Assembly: GCA_021850805.1 (NCBI GenBank)
Contig: JAJZKO010000005.1
Coordinates: 1-40,141, forward strand
Length of the DNA: 40,141 nucleotides
Origin: Microcaldota archaeon
GTDB lineage: Archaea > Micrarchaeota > Micrarchaeia > Micrarchaeales > CABMGC01
Direction: 5' to 3'
Part shown: positions 24,789-32,745 of the stretch, piece after piece
Numbering within the stretch: position 1 is the first letter of the stretch
How the letters are laid out: every line of letters begins with the position of its first letter
Notes under the pieces: generated by a model
Database searches by the model: none
Seen by the model: the letters and a program-made list of their open reading frames with translations, nothing else
What the model was told of the DNA's origin: nothing
Program-made: the position numbers and the translations under genes

Positions 24789-25895
24789 ATGGGCATAATC
24801 AACGACGCATATACATTATTCTACCGTGAGATGCTGATATTCAAGAAGAACATAGCCATGAATGCAGTAAGATCCACCATATTCCCGCTTCTTTTCGTAC
24901 TGCTTCTTGGAAGCTTTGGCAGCTCCCCGAAAAATGTTCCTGTAGCAGTTGTAAATTATGCCCCTGGGCCTTCATCTCTCAAATTCATAAACGCACTGCA
25001 AGCCGGCAGCGGGGTGGTTATAGCTGCGCAGACTAATCAGCAGGAAGCGATGAGCATGCTTTCGGACGGTTCAGTAGCAGGTGTTGTAGTTATACCAAGC
25101 GGTTTCTCTGCAGGTTACGGCTCGCATTCGCAGATACATGTGTATCTTGACAATTCACAGCCGCAGTCAGCAGCGGTACTCGACGCGCAGGTTGATACCG
25201 CAGCTGCAGAGTTCGGCGCGACTGTATCAAATGACCCGCCAATAAGCGTTGTAACAAACTATGCATACGGCGCAAGCAGCAACTATATAAGTTTTGTAGT
25301 AGGCGGAATACTGGTAATGGTAGCTTCATTCGGAGCAATATTCAGCGCAGGATTTACAATGATCGGAGACAGGCAGCTGGGCAATCTGAAGGCTTTCCTG
25401 ACAACGCCGATAAACAACTTCTCAGTGCTATTGAGCAAGATAGCTTACGGCACTTTCCAGTCAGTATTCTCCGCGTATGTCGGATTGATAATAGGGCTGC
25501 TCTATGGGGCGACAATAGCTGCAGGATTTGTTGGATTTGTAGAACTCCTGTGGATAATCCTTTTAGTCGGCTTGGGCTTCGGTGCTTTGGCAATAGCCTT
25601 GGCGACAAGGGCAAGGGATCAGCAGACGTATGCGCTAATAGGCCAGACACTCGCACTGCCATTGTCATTCTTAGGAGGTGCATTCGTACCTGTGACCCTG
25701 CTCCCAAAATTCCTGCTTCCCATCGTGGAGATAGACCCATTAACATACGCAGTAAATGCGGTGAGGGACATAATGATAAAGGGCTTCCTCCCTATACCGA
25801 CACTGATATCAACCTCGGCAATACTCCTGTTCTTCGCACTGGTAATGTCAGCATTGGCATTTATGTTATTTAGGGATACAAGCAAGCAGATATGA
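24789..25895 (+). CDS. ABC-2 type exporter permease
   Basis: This 368-aa membrane subunit pairs with the upstream ATPase. It has one N-terminal span (about 28-45, IFPLLFVLLLGSFG), a large external loop of about 130 residues (PVAVVNYAPGPSSLKFI through FGATVSNDPPISVV), then five spans between about 160 and 365. This YhgE/DrrB-like layout is typical of ABC-2 exporters of drugs or polymers. The QQTYALIGQTLALPLSFLGGAFVP segment matches the conserved ABC-2 signature region. Its stop overlaps an in-frame ATG of the next gene's frame, so all three genes are probably on one transcript. Confidence 0.94.
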   Translation: MGIINDAYTLFYREMLIFKKNIAMNAVRSTIFPLLFVLLLGSFGSSPKNVPVAVVNYAPGPSSLKFINALQAGSGVVIAAQTNQQEAMSMLSDGSVAGVVVIPSGFSAGYGSHSQIHVYLDNSQPQSAAVLDAQVDTAAAEFGATVSNDPPISVVTNYAYGASSNYISFVVGGILVMVASFGAIFSAGFTMIGDRQLGNLKAFLTTPINNFSVLLSKIAYGTFQSVFSAYVGLIIGLLYGATIAAGFVGFVELLWIILLVGLGFGALAIALATRARDQQTYALIGQTLALPLSFLGGAFVPVTLLPKFLLPIVEIDPLTYAVNAVRDIMIKGFLPIPTLISTSAILLFFALVMSALAFMLFRDTSKQI

Positions 25896-25918
25896 TTATT
25901 AAAAATAGGTGTAAAAAA

Positions 25919-27142
25919 ATGAAAATACAAGCAGTCTTTTTGGCTCTGGCCTTCATGGCTTTAGTTAGCGGAGTAGCCAGTGCGCAGTATGCTAATTCGG
26001 TATCACTGACGAATGTGTCTGTATTGCCAAATCAGGTAATGGCAGGAGGGAACGTTACGATAAGATTCCAGCTATACAATACATACAATTACTGGCTTTA
26101 CGGGACAACCTTGCAGCCAACAGGAAGTTATCCTCTTCTAAATGTCTCCCCATTGGACAGTAATACCATAGGAATGCTAAACCCAGGGCTGAATCCAAAG
26201 TATTACAATTATACCATAGAGATACCAAACACAACACCTTCTGGAACGTACACGATTACATTTACTGCCACGTATATGCTTTACACTACGCAGGAAACGG
26301 AGGTAGCGTCGTCTTCAATGCCGGTAAGCTTCTACGTAAATGGAAATCCTTCAATAACCGTGCAGGCGTCAAATCCGCAACCGTCCACGTTGTATACAGG
26401 GTACAACCAGAGTCTAAGCCTCTCAATCCAGAACGCAGGTTATGGTACGGCAAGGAATGTAAGCGTAACGGTCAGCGGATCTAGAGGCCTTTCCGTACTA
26501 AGCTCTGTAAGATCGTTCTTTATATCCAACCTTACAAGAGGCGCTGAACAGGTTGAACCAATACTGATATCGGCAAATGGCACGGATAACGCATATCTTA
26601 TTGTAAACACGACCTATTACTCTGCAAGGCTAAACAGGCGCTTCTCTAACACGCAGAGGATAAATATCTCAGTTGCGCCTTCTGCGCAGTTTGCAATAGA
26701 TTCTGAAGGCCAGAGCCCTGGTATAGGCATGACGGACGTTCCTGTAAACTTCAGGATAACGAATACAGGTACAAGCCCTGCTGAGGAGTTGCAGCTGAAT
26801 CTTGAGACGCCTTACCCGATAACACCGATAGCAAGCTCCGCATACGTAAATGAGCTTGAGCCCGGTGCATCGACAAATGTTACCTTCTTTGTAAGCATAG
26901 ATACTGCAGGTGTGCCTGGCAACTATCCGGTAACCCTCTATGAACAGTGGAAGCAGCCGAGCGGATCCATCAACCAGCAGTTTACAGGCTCGGACAATTA
27001 CTTCGTTGCTGTTGGAGAGACAAGCTCCGCTGTAAGTGCATATGAGACATATGCGATAGCCATAATAGTAGTCTTAATAATAATCGTAAGCATCTATCGC
27101 AGAAGAGCCAGGGGAAGGGACAGAAAAAACGCAAAGAAATAA
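25919..27142 (+). CDS. Secreted, membrane-anchored COG1361/CARDB-like surface protein
   Basis: With the ATG at 25919 (AGGTG site upstream) the 407-aa protein starts with a clear signal peptide, MKIQAVFLALAFMALVSGVASAQ, with likely cleavage after ASA. The body is made of beta-sandwich repeats of the COG1361/CARDB type: VSVLPNQVMAGGNVTIRFQL near 35-55, SLSIQNAGYGTARNVSVTVSG near 165-185, and VPVNFRITNTGTSPAEELQL near 285-305. A single C-terminal span (YAIAIIVVLIIIVSIY) is followed by a basic tail (RRRARGRDRKNAKK). Such proteins often accompany archaeal ABC-2 exporters and may shape or extend the exit route. No PGF-type sorting signal is seen, so it is probably held by its span. Confidence 0.88.
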   Translation: MKIQAVFLALAFMALVSGVASAQYANSVSLTNVSVLPNQVMAGGNVTIRFQLYNTYNYWLYGTTLQPTGSYPLLNVSPLDSNTIGMLNPGLNPKYYNYTIEIPNTTPSGTYTITFTATYMLYTTQETEVASSSMPVSFYVNGNPSITVQASNPQPSTLYTGYNQSLSLSIQNAGYGTARNVSVTVSGSRGLSVLSSVRSFFISNLTRGAEQVEPILISANGTDNAYLIVNTTYYSARLNRRFSNTQRINISVAPSAQFAIDSEGQSPGIGMTDVPVNFRITNTGTSPAEELQLNLETPYPITPIASSAYVNELEPGASTNVTFFVSIDTAGVPGNYPVTLYEQWKQPSGSINQQFTGSDNYFVAVGETSSAVSAYETYAIAIIVVLIIIVSIYRRRARGRDRKNAKK

Positions 27143-27234
27143 TTGATAATGGCAATGTAGTTGGCAGTCTGTAGGGATTAGGAAACAGAACACATCATGT
27201 CAGCAGCATACGCAGGCATAGGCATGGAGGAAAG

Positions 27235-28293
27235 TCAGCATTTAGCCGATGATAGCTTCGAGTTGAGACGTTTTAATATTTTGTACTTCTCGAATTTTTC
27301 GATTCGCGCTTCTTCGACGATCTCCCCCATTGCCTTTATTACCGAATCGTATACATTTGTGTCTATCGGGAATGGGGTGCCATCCTTCCCGCCCAGATTG
27401 TAAGAGTATGCAACAGGGTCCCTAAATGATATCTGCTTATCATATATCAGACTGCCTATGAATGCGAGGGATCTCATTGTCTTCCTCCCTATTCCGCGGG
27501 CCATGAGCAGATCTTCGAACGTGCTTGCTTCTATTTCGGATGCTTTTTTAATCATCTCTGCGCCGCGCGGGGAAAGGTCTACTTCCTTTACCTCGTGCCT
27601 TCTGACATACCCTCTTACTATCTCAATGTCGGACGATTCGTGTGCAATGTCAGCGGCTTTGCTCCTGAACCACTTATTATCCATTGATGTAAAATCTGCC
27701 GTGGTAAGGTGCATTGTCGATAATATCCCAGTGTGTGGTTCTTCCGCAAACGAATCCGGGTTTATTGAATCCCGTGACCATTGAAACCTCACTGCGTCGG
27801 AAGCTTCCCTTTGCATACCCTGCTGAACTACGCACCAATTCTTTCCCTTCGAGAATACGAAAGAATGATGGTATATGCCAAAATTATCATATATAAGCGA
27901 TGAATCGACCTTTGCAGCCATTCTGCTTATTTCGGTAAACTTGGCTGCATGGCCCTCTATTCCCAGGCGTTCTGCTCCTTCTTTTATATCAGAAGGCGTC
28001 TTTAGCCCGGCCTTTCCCTTACCGCCTGCTATCTGCACCTCATCGCTTCCTTTGAGCGCTTCCTTTAAAGCGCCCATTGTCACTGTAGTAGTACCGCTGC
28101 TATGCCAGTCATAACCTATAGCGCATGAGAGCGCCTGGAACCAGTTGCTATCGCTCAGCCTGGAAACAAAGTCGTCAGCGCCAAATTCGTCAATGATTAC
28201 TTCGGATATGGAACCAGCAAGCCTAACCATGCGATAGAATAGCCACTTTGGCGCTTTCCCGCCATGCAGGGGCAGTATGGTGACTTGCTTCAT
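27235..28293 (-). CDS. DUF763 family protein
   Basis: This 352-aa protein belongs to DUF763, widespread in archaea and of unsettled function. The family opening is plain: LPLHGGKAPKWLFYRMVRLAGSI, then SDSNWFQALSCAIGYDWHSSG and VTMGALKEAL. The central stretch SLIYDNFGIYHHSFVFSKGKNWCVVQQGM and the C-terminal RGIGRKTMRSLAFIGSLIYD, which resembles a helix-hairpin-helix DNA-binding motif, also match. The HHH-like end and conserved polar residues suggest nucleic-acid work, but that is inference. No signal peptide or span is present. It is transcribed alone, convergent with the COG1361-like gene and 38 bases downstream of the KaiC pair. Confidence 0.93.
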   Translation of the reverse strand: MKQVTILPLHGGKAPKWLFYRMVRLAGSISEVIIDEFGADDFVSRLSDSNWFQALSCAIGYDWHSSGTTTVTMGALKEALKGSDEVQIAGGKGKAGLKTPSDIKEGAERLGIEGHAAKFTEISRMAAKVDSSLIYDNFGIYHHSFVFSKGKNWCVVQQGMQREASDAVRFQWSRDSINPDSFAEEPHTGILSTMHLTTADFTSMDNKWFRSKAADIAHESSDIEIVRGYVRRHEVKEVDLSPRGAEMIKKASEIEASTFEDLLMARGIGRKTMRSLAFIGSLIYDKQISFRDPVAYSYNLGGKDGTPFPIDTNVYDSVIKAMGEIVEEARIEKFEKYKILKRLNSKLSSAKC

Positions 28294-28331
28294 GCGGCTA
28301 ATATTAGGTATATCACTAGATAAACCTATGG

Positions 28332-29036
28332 CTATTTGAATATGTTGAAGCCTTTTGTCGTTATCTCGAAAGGCATGGTTGACTTCACATGGTCAGAGCG
28401 CCGCATCTTTACCACAGATATAACATACTGTGAGCTTCCTGACACATTCACCTTATTAAGCCAGATAGTGCCATCAAACATGAATGTGCCGAATAGGCCC
28501 GTAGTCTCTTCCGATACCAGTGATGGAGTCTCAACAGTAATGAAGCTTGTTACGCCAAGGTTTCTGAGGTTCTGCACCAATAATGCAACCGAACGGGTGA
28601 ATATCCTATCGCTATCGGCGTATGGCCTCAGACTGCTGATCGAATCCACCACAACTATCTGCGAATTATTCGATTTTGAGTTTCGTGCTATCTGTGTTAC
28701 AAACTTTTGCCAGTTTTCCGTTGATTTCAATACCTCCGTTATGTCGTAACTGTATACGCCTATGGTATTCTTGCTCACGAGTTCGTCTACATCATCGAAT
28801 GTGCTGAATGCACCTCCTGCATTTTCGAGGAGCGATGATTTGCTTTCTTCAAGTGTTATAAAAGTGCTTGGTATGTCTATTTTTGCATTTCTGTACAGCG
28901 CTTCGAAGCATAGGAGAGTTTTTCCAGTGCCTGCATCTCCGGATATGAGAACCTGATTACGCTTAGGTATACCGCCATATATAAGCTCATCGAGCCCGTT
29001 TATTCCTGTATTTACCCTTTCTAGTTCGTTTGACAT
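28332..29036 (-). CDS. KaiC-like RecA-superfamily ATPase (second of a pair)
   Basis: This single-domain KaiC/GvpD-type ATPase has 234 aa when started at MSNELERVNTGINGLDELIYGG (ATG at 29036; the longer frame would run inside its neighbour). Walker A is SGDAGTGKTLLC, Walker B is QIVVVDSISSL, and the acidic residues after Walker A (TLEES) match the KaiC catalytic pair. Asn/Thr residues at the C-terminus finish in a KaiC-like strand. One domain, not two as in cyanobacterial KaiC, is usual for archaea. It overlaps its paralogue in sequence space only, being 38 to 45 percent alike by eye. Archaeal KaiC-like proteins often act in signal transduction; the target is unknown. Confidence 0.93.
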   Translation of the reverse strand: MSNELERVNTGINGLDELIYGGIPKRNQVLISGDAGTGKTLLCFEALYRNAKIDIPSTFITLEESKSSLLENAGGAFSTFDDVDELVSKNTIGVYSYDITEVLKSTENWQKFVTQIARNSKSNNSQIVVVDSISSLRPYADSDRIFTRSVALLVQNLRNLGVTSFITVETPSLVSEETTGLFGTFMFDGTIWLNKVNVSGSSQYVISVVKMRRSDHVKSTMPFEITTKGFNIFK

Positions 29037-29067
29037 ATAACCAACCATATACCCATTTGACAAATTT

Positions 29068-29799
29068 TCAGTGCTGCTCCTTCTCCAGCAGGAGCACATT
29101 GATTCCTGAAGGGCTTATCTCGTAAGGAACTGTATCGAAACTGTGGTTAGCACCACGCATCTTTATTATCTCCATTGACGGGGTTCTGCCTCCGCCTCCG
29201 CTTCCGGAATACATGCTTATTATTCCATCGTATATGAAAAACTCCGGCTGAAACATCATTTTTTCCTTATCTGCAGTTTCCATTTCCATTGTAAGCATGC
29301 TGGTGACTTTCATATCCCTCAGGCTTGAGGCAAGATTCATGGAAACGTCACGGTAGATATATGTATCTTTTATGAGAAGTTTAATAACAGAAACAGAGTC
29401 TATGACAACGCGCGTGGCGTGCAATGAAGAGATTGCAGATTCTATGCTTGCAACGAGACCGCCAAATGTGTATTGCTCTTTCTCGCTATCATAGGAGAAA
29501 TAGTACCTAGTCTGATCCCTACCCAGTATTGTTATTGTCTTGCTCTCTATTAATGCCTCCAGATCTTTAAACTCGGTGAACGCATCAGACGCATTCTGTA
29601 TAATCATGTCGGTGTTCTCTTCTAGAGAGATCATAAGGCCTACATTGCCCTTCTTTGCGTTTTTGTACAGGTATTCGAATCCGAGCAGGGTCTTTCCGGA
29701 ACCCGGACCCCCTGCTACTATGACCTGATTGGCTTCTGGGATTCCCCCGTACAGCATATCGTCCAGTCCCTGTATCCCAGTACTTACTTTTTCCCTCAT
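29068..29799 (-). CDS. KaiC-like RecA-superfamily ATPase (first of a pair)
   Basis: This 243-aa single-domain KaiC homologue begins MREKVSTGIQGLDDMLYGGIPEANQV, the standard family entry. Walker A is GGPGSGKTLLGF, the acidic pair is SLEEN, and Walker B is RVVIDSVSVIKL. A short glycine-rich insert (GSGGGGR) sits near residue 205 before the last strands. The stop lies 31 bases before the paralogue's start, and a small gene with an L12-like domain is only 7 bases upstream, so these three genes form one operon. The two ATPases may form mixed hexamers. No histidine kinase or clock partner (KaiA/KaiB) is visible. Confidence 0.94.
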   Translation of the reverse strand: MREKVSTGIQGLDDMLYGGIPEANQVIVAGGPGSGKTLLGFEYLYKNAKKGNVGLMISLEENTDMIIQNASDAFTEFKDLEALIESKTITILGRDQTRYYFSYDSEKEQYTFGGLVASIESAISSLHATRVVIDSVSVIKLLIKDTYIYRDVSMNLASSLRDMKVTSMLTMEMETADKEKMMFQPEFFIYDGIISMYSGSGGGGRTPSMEIIKMRGANHSFDTVPYEISPSGINVLLLEKEQH

Positions 29800-29806
29800 C
29801 AGACCA

Positions 29807-30295
29807 TCAGGCTTTATTATTAGTTATAAGTTTATACGTTTCTAGTGCCTTTTGCGCAAGTGTCTTGTCAGGGTGCACATCCATTGCGCGGACTACGCTT
29901 ATCAGGCTCTCGAGTTCAGGTTCTTTGCCTATCCCAACAATAAAGAATATGGCCACCATATAAACGAGGTGATTCTTGAACTTTAGGTCTGATATCAAAG
30001 ATCCGATGCGAGGGTCTATAGGTATTGATGCTGCAGAGAGCAGCTTCTTTATGCCATCCGCGTCAACGTCTTTTCCTGAATATGCAAGTGTTCCTGCTGC
30101 GGATAGATAAGGAGCGGCATCTTTTAGATGCTGTGCTACTGCCGGATCTTTCATTGCCCTGTTAAGCTCTGACTCTACTATGAACTGCATGCTCTTCGCT
30201 ACCGCATCTACTACCTGCGACAGTTTCGCATATATTTTCTCGCTTTCCTCAGACAAATCATTTGGTGCTGCTGTCAGTTCATATTCCGAAGACAT
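29807..30295 (-). CDS. Protein with ribosomal P1/L12-like helical domain, upstream of KaiC pair
   Basis: This 162-aa protein is not a standard ribosomal protein. Residues of about 63-104 (YLSAAGTLAYSGKDVDADGI, then KKLLSAASIPIDPRIGSLIS) resemble the N-terminal dimerisation domain of archaeal/eukaryal L12/P1, including the SGK-D turn and the LxAAxIxID region. They are flanked by an N-terminal helical part (about 18-60) and a C-terminal helical region containing VYMVAIFFIVGIGKEP. The acidic Ala/Glu-rich tail of real L12 is absent, so it would not recruit elongation factors normally. The start has GGGGTTGA before it. It is the first gene of the KaiC operon; an adaptor role for the ATPases is inferred from this. 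The resemblance is by eye. Confidence 0.75.
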   Translation of the reverse strand: MSSEYELTAAPNDLSEESEKIYAKLSQVVDAVAKSMQFIVESELNRAMKDPAVAQHLKDAAPYLSAAGTLAYSGKDVDADGIKKLLSAASIPIDPRIGSLISDLKFKNHLVYMVAIFFIVGIGKEPELESLISVVRAMDVHPDKTLAQKALETYKLITNNKA

Positions 30296-30317
30296 ACTTC
30301 AACCCCACATGCATGAA

Positions 30318-30353
30318 ATATTATGTATTTTATATGGCATCATTTATAAGCTT
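30318..30353 (-). promoter_or_regulatory. TATA region of the KaiC operon
   Basis: On the minus strand CTTATAAATG (30344-30353) and CATATAAAATACATAATATT (30318-30337) lie 25 to 55 bases before the first ATG. Either could be the TATA box. No gene lies between this and tRNA-Ile, so tRNA readthrough may also contribute. Confidence 0.35.
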
Positions 30354-30402
30354 AACCGCAATTGCACAGATAGATTCTCCTGTTGATGCGTAACTGTGTC
30401 AA

Positions 30403-30477
30403 TGGGCCCGGAGAGATTTGAACTCTCGACCTCCCGATTATCAGTCGGGTGCTCCAACCAGGCTAAGCTACAGGCCC
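30403..30477 (-). tRNA. tRNA-Ile (anticodon GAU)
   Basis: The acceptor arms are GGGCCTG and CGGGCCC (one G-U), with discriminator A. The anticodon stem CCCGA/TCGGG encloses CTGATAA, giving GAT. The T arm is GAGAG-TTCAAAT-CTCTC. The tRNA is 75 nt with no intron, and no CCA is encoded. It lies on the same strand as the KaiC operon, 107 bases upstream. Confidence 0.96.
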
Positions 30478-30736
30478 TTATGCGATTTCGTATTAGTATC
30501 GTCTTTGCAATATACTTTTATAGACTTTTGGGATTGCGTCTGGATGCAATGTCTTCTTATTCTGGCATCTGTCACAAGCAAGCAGGGCGCAGGATGGAAA
30601 AATGGCAATACGCATTCGGTCTTGCATTACTGCGTATCAGATAGGTTATCTGATGCGATCGATTATGTAAATCGAAGGGTTGGTGCTATGCAAATTTATA
30701 TGCCATAAATATCTGCGATTATGGGAATCCTTAATA
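30478..30736. other. Gene-free stretch with competing hairpins; possible ncRNA
   Basis: No convincing coding frame was found here. The stretch holds nested inverted repeats. ATACGCA (30608-30614) pairs with TGCGTAT (30631-30637). The hairpin CGTATCAGATA-GGT-TATCTGATGCG (30633-30657) shares bases with that arm, so the two stems exclude each other. TCGATT/AATCGA (30659-30675) forms a third stem. A TATA-like run (atacttttatagac) near 30510 could start a transcript just upstream. It may be an unannotated small RNA, or part of a long leader for the transporter gene at 30817. Confidence 0.35.
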
Positions 30737-30753
30737 ATATATATGTTTAAATA
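30737..30753 (+). promoter_or_regulatory. TATA region upstream of the NicO-like transporter gene
   Basis: tatatatgtttaaatag lies about 65-80 bases before the ATG at 30817. A start about 25 bases downstream would leave a leader of roughly 45 bases holding the ribosome site AGAGGC. Confidence 0.4.
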
Positions 30754-30816
30754 GGATGTTCCATTATTGAATTTTGATTGCAGTGTTACGTTAATAACTT
30801 GCCAAGAGGCAACAAT

Positions 30817-31776
30817 ATGAGCCCGATAAACCTTTACAATCCATCCAACGTAGATTTTATAGCTGCACTGATAATATCTTACCTCCTCGGTATAGTCCAT
30901 GGTATAACTCCGGATGAACATACCTGGCCGATAACATTCTCTTATGCTGTCGGAAGCGGGAGCACAAAGGGAGGCATGAAGGCAGGGCTGATATTCTCGA
31001 GCGGTTTTACATTGCAGAGAGCCGTACTTTCAGAGGTAGCTTACTTTGCACTTGCCGGAATATTCATGACGGCATTTGCATTCGGGATAACTTATGTCTG
31101 TGTCGGAATAGCTATGCTTGCTGCAGGTGTTTATATAAAAAAGAAGGATATTTACCCTCACTGGCACGCGATTGAGAATCGACTTGGTGCAGCATTTGGT
31201 GTGCATAAAGAAGGGAGTGATGACCAGCGCAGAGAATTTGAGCATAAACAGAATCCAATAGAGTCGTCGGACATGTCTAGTAGGCTTAAGCCTGTGCCAA
31301 GCAGGCTTGCCTTTATCCATGGGCTTATAGCAGGGTTCGGGTTCGGAGCATTTGCATTGATAATATATACTGTTCTGTCCCCGTCCATGCCTAGTCCGTG
31401 GCTTGGGTGGTTGCCGGGATTCCTTTTTGGATTGGGGACTATGACCATGCAGGTGACATTCGGCGCATTCTTCGGCAGATGGTTGTCTAAGGCAAAGAAG
31501 CTTACAAAGCAAGGCATAACCTTTGTATCGCGGTCAATAAGCTCTGATGTCCTCCTTTATGGGGGCATTGTATTTACCATAGGTGGAATCGCGATATTGG
31601 CATTCCCGCAACTTCTGGGATACGCGATAGTAACACCAATTAAGGTCCATAACCTCCACAACCTCGGAATAGGCTTTTTCCTTGTGATAATAGTTGTCAT
31701 TGTGATAGGATTCCTATCGTACAGGGCTTCAATGAAGAAAGCGGCCATGTTATATAAACGCAAAAGAAGCCGATAA
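30817..31776 (+). CDS. NicO/RcnA-like membrane transporter (putative nickel/cobalt or related metal)
   Basis: This 319-aa membrane protein begins at ATG 30817, preceded by AGAGGC; the TTG at 30778 was not used. The first span carries YLLGIVHGITPDEHTWPITF, which resembles the His-x4-Asp-His motif of the NicO/RcnA nickel-cobalt family (HxxxPDxH). Further spans are visible near 55-70, 75-100, 165-185, 195-215, 240-265 and 275-300. A hydrophilic loop near 105-155 is rich in His, Asp, Glu and Lys (YPHWHAIENRLG, VHKEGSDDQRREFEHKQ), as in RcnA. Metal export or uptake is the likely job. The family also holds cytochrome-biogenesis-type proteins, so the substrate is uncertain. The gene is monocistronic, convergent with the Nudix-UDG gene across 6 bases. 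Confidence 0.75.
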   Translation: MSPINLYNPSNVDFIAALIISYLLGIVHGITPDEHTWPITFSYAVGSGSTKGGMKAGLIFSSGFTLQRAVLSEVAYFALAGIFMTAFAFGITYVCVGIAMLAAGVYIKKKDIYPHWHAIENRLGAAFGVHKEGSDDQRREFEHKQNPIESSDMSSRLKPVPSRLAFIHGLIAGFGFGAFALIIYTVLSPSMPSPWLGWLPGFLFGLGTMTMQVTFGAFFGRWLSKAKKLTKQGITFVSRSISSDVLLYGGIVFTIGGIAILAFPQLLGYAIVTPIKVHNLHNLGIGFFLVIIVVIVIGFLSYRASMKKAAMLYKRKRSR

Positions 31777-31782
31777 GCGCGC

Positions 31783-32745
31783 CTACTGCCTGTTGCACAG
31801 AATTTTCCCAAAGCTTTCAAAATCAGATTCAGCTATCTTGAGTATCTTCTTAAATCTTAAAGCGGCTGCAGGATGATAACTCGCAAGGAGAGTATACTCT
31901 GGCGAGGATATGCTTTTCCCATGAAGTAGCGCAAGCTTTCCTTTTGGAAAGAGGACACCTAGCGGTATCCTTCCAAGGGTTATTATAAACTTAGGTCGTA
32001 TTATTTTTAGCTGGTCCTGAAGAAACGGATAACACAACTTTATTTCCTCTTTGGTAGGTATTCTATTGTCCGGAGGGAAGAACTGCACCGCGCTTGTTAT
32101 ATACACCTTATCCCTGTCTATTGATGATCTGAACAGGAGATTGTCAAGTAGCTTCCCGCTCCTTCCGATAAAAGGCCGCAGGAGTTTATCTTCGCTCCTG
32201 CCTGGAGCCTGCCCTATTATCATCACTTGGGCATCCAGAGGACCCTCTCCTGGAACTAGCCTTTTGCTTAGACCCCAATTTTTTATATGCTTTGGCAGCA
32301 GGGCATATGCGAAGTTGAGTTTTTTTATATTTAGGTATTTGCATGCGTATATGTGCGCTTTGGAGATTGGTGTGATCATATTCTTATGACCTATTAGCGA
32401 CTTTGCTTTATCTGGCGAAACCCACTTATACCCTGAATGCTCTTCGGATACCTTCACTTTGGCGGTGCTTGACTCGGCTAGGAAGAATATTACCTTTTTA
32501 TCGATTAGCTTGCCTTCCCTCTTGAACTTATATGATGTTGAAATGCTGAATCCACTGACAATTTTTGGCCTAAGGCCAGTCTCCTCGAATATCTCCCTCA
32601 TTGCAGTTTCTTCAAGGGTCTCGCCTCTTTCCACATGCCCCTTCGGAAGGTCCCATGAACCATTTTTTCTTTGGAGCAGCAGGAATGATATCTTGCCTTT
32701 GGAATAGCGGAAGATGAATGCGCCTGAGGACGTTTCCCGTATCAT
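31783..32745 (-). CDS. Nudix hydrolase fused to a family-4-like uracil-DNA glycosylase
   Basis: This 320-aa fusion starts at ATG 32745, which overlaps the upstream stop as ATGA. Residues 1-130 are a Nudix domain with the box GHVERGETLEETAMREIFEETGL split over residues 36-58 (all key Glu present), as in Ap4A or MutT-type pyrophosphatases. Residues of about 150-320 form a family-4 uracil-DNA glycosylase-like domain: VPGEG, GQAPGRSEDKL (177-188), RPFIGRSGKLLD, and SYHPAAALRF (289-298). Family-4 enzymes hold a 4Fe-4S cluster by four cysteines. Here the N-terminal C-x2-C is gone and the KCRP Cys is Phe222; only Cys238 is kept. The usual Glu in GEAPG is Gln179. It may still excise uracil, or act on free or modified nucleotides. 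Confidence 0.92.
   Translation of the reverse strand: MIRETSSGAFIFRYSKGKISFLLLQRKNGSWDLPKGHVERGETLEETAMREIFEETGLRPKIVSGFSISTSYKFKREGKLIDKKVIFFLAESSTAKVKVSEEHSGYKWVSPDKAKSLIGHKNMITPISKAHIYACKYLNIKKLNFAYALLPKHIKNWGLSKRLVPGEGPLDAQVMIIGQAPGRSEDKLLRPFIGRSGKLLDNLLFRSSIDRDKVYITSAVQFFPPDNRIPTKEEIKLCYPFLQDQLKIIRPKFIITLGRIPLGVLFPKGKLALLHGKSISSPEYTLLASYHPAAALRFKKILKIAESDFESFGKILCNRQ

Noticed and set aside
28332-29799. Circadian clock (KaiABC)
   Set aside because: Both proteins have a single KaiC domain and no KaiA or KaiB is present; archaeal KaiC homologues commonly lack a clock role.
30396-30708. Two open frames overlapping tRNA-Ile
   Set aside because: They begin with the ERFELSTSRL-type peptide that arises from reading the antisense of a tRNA; they are spurious.
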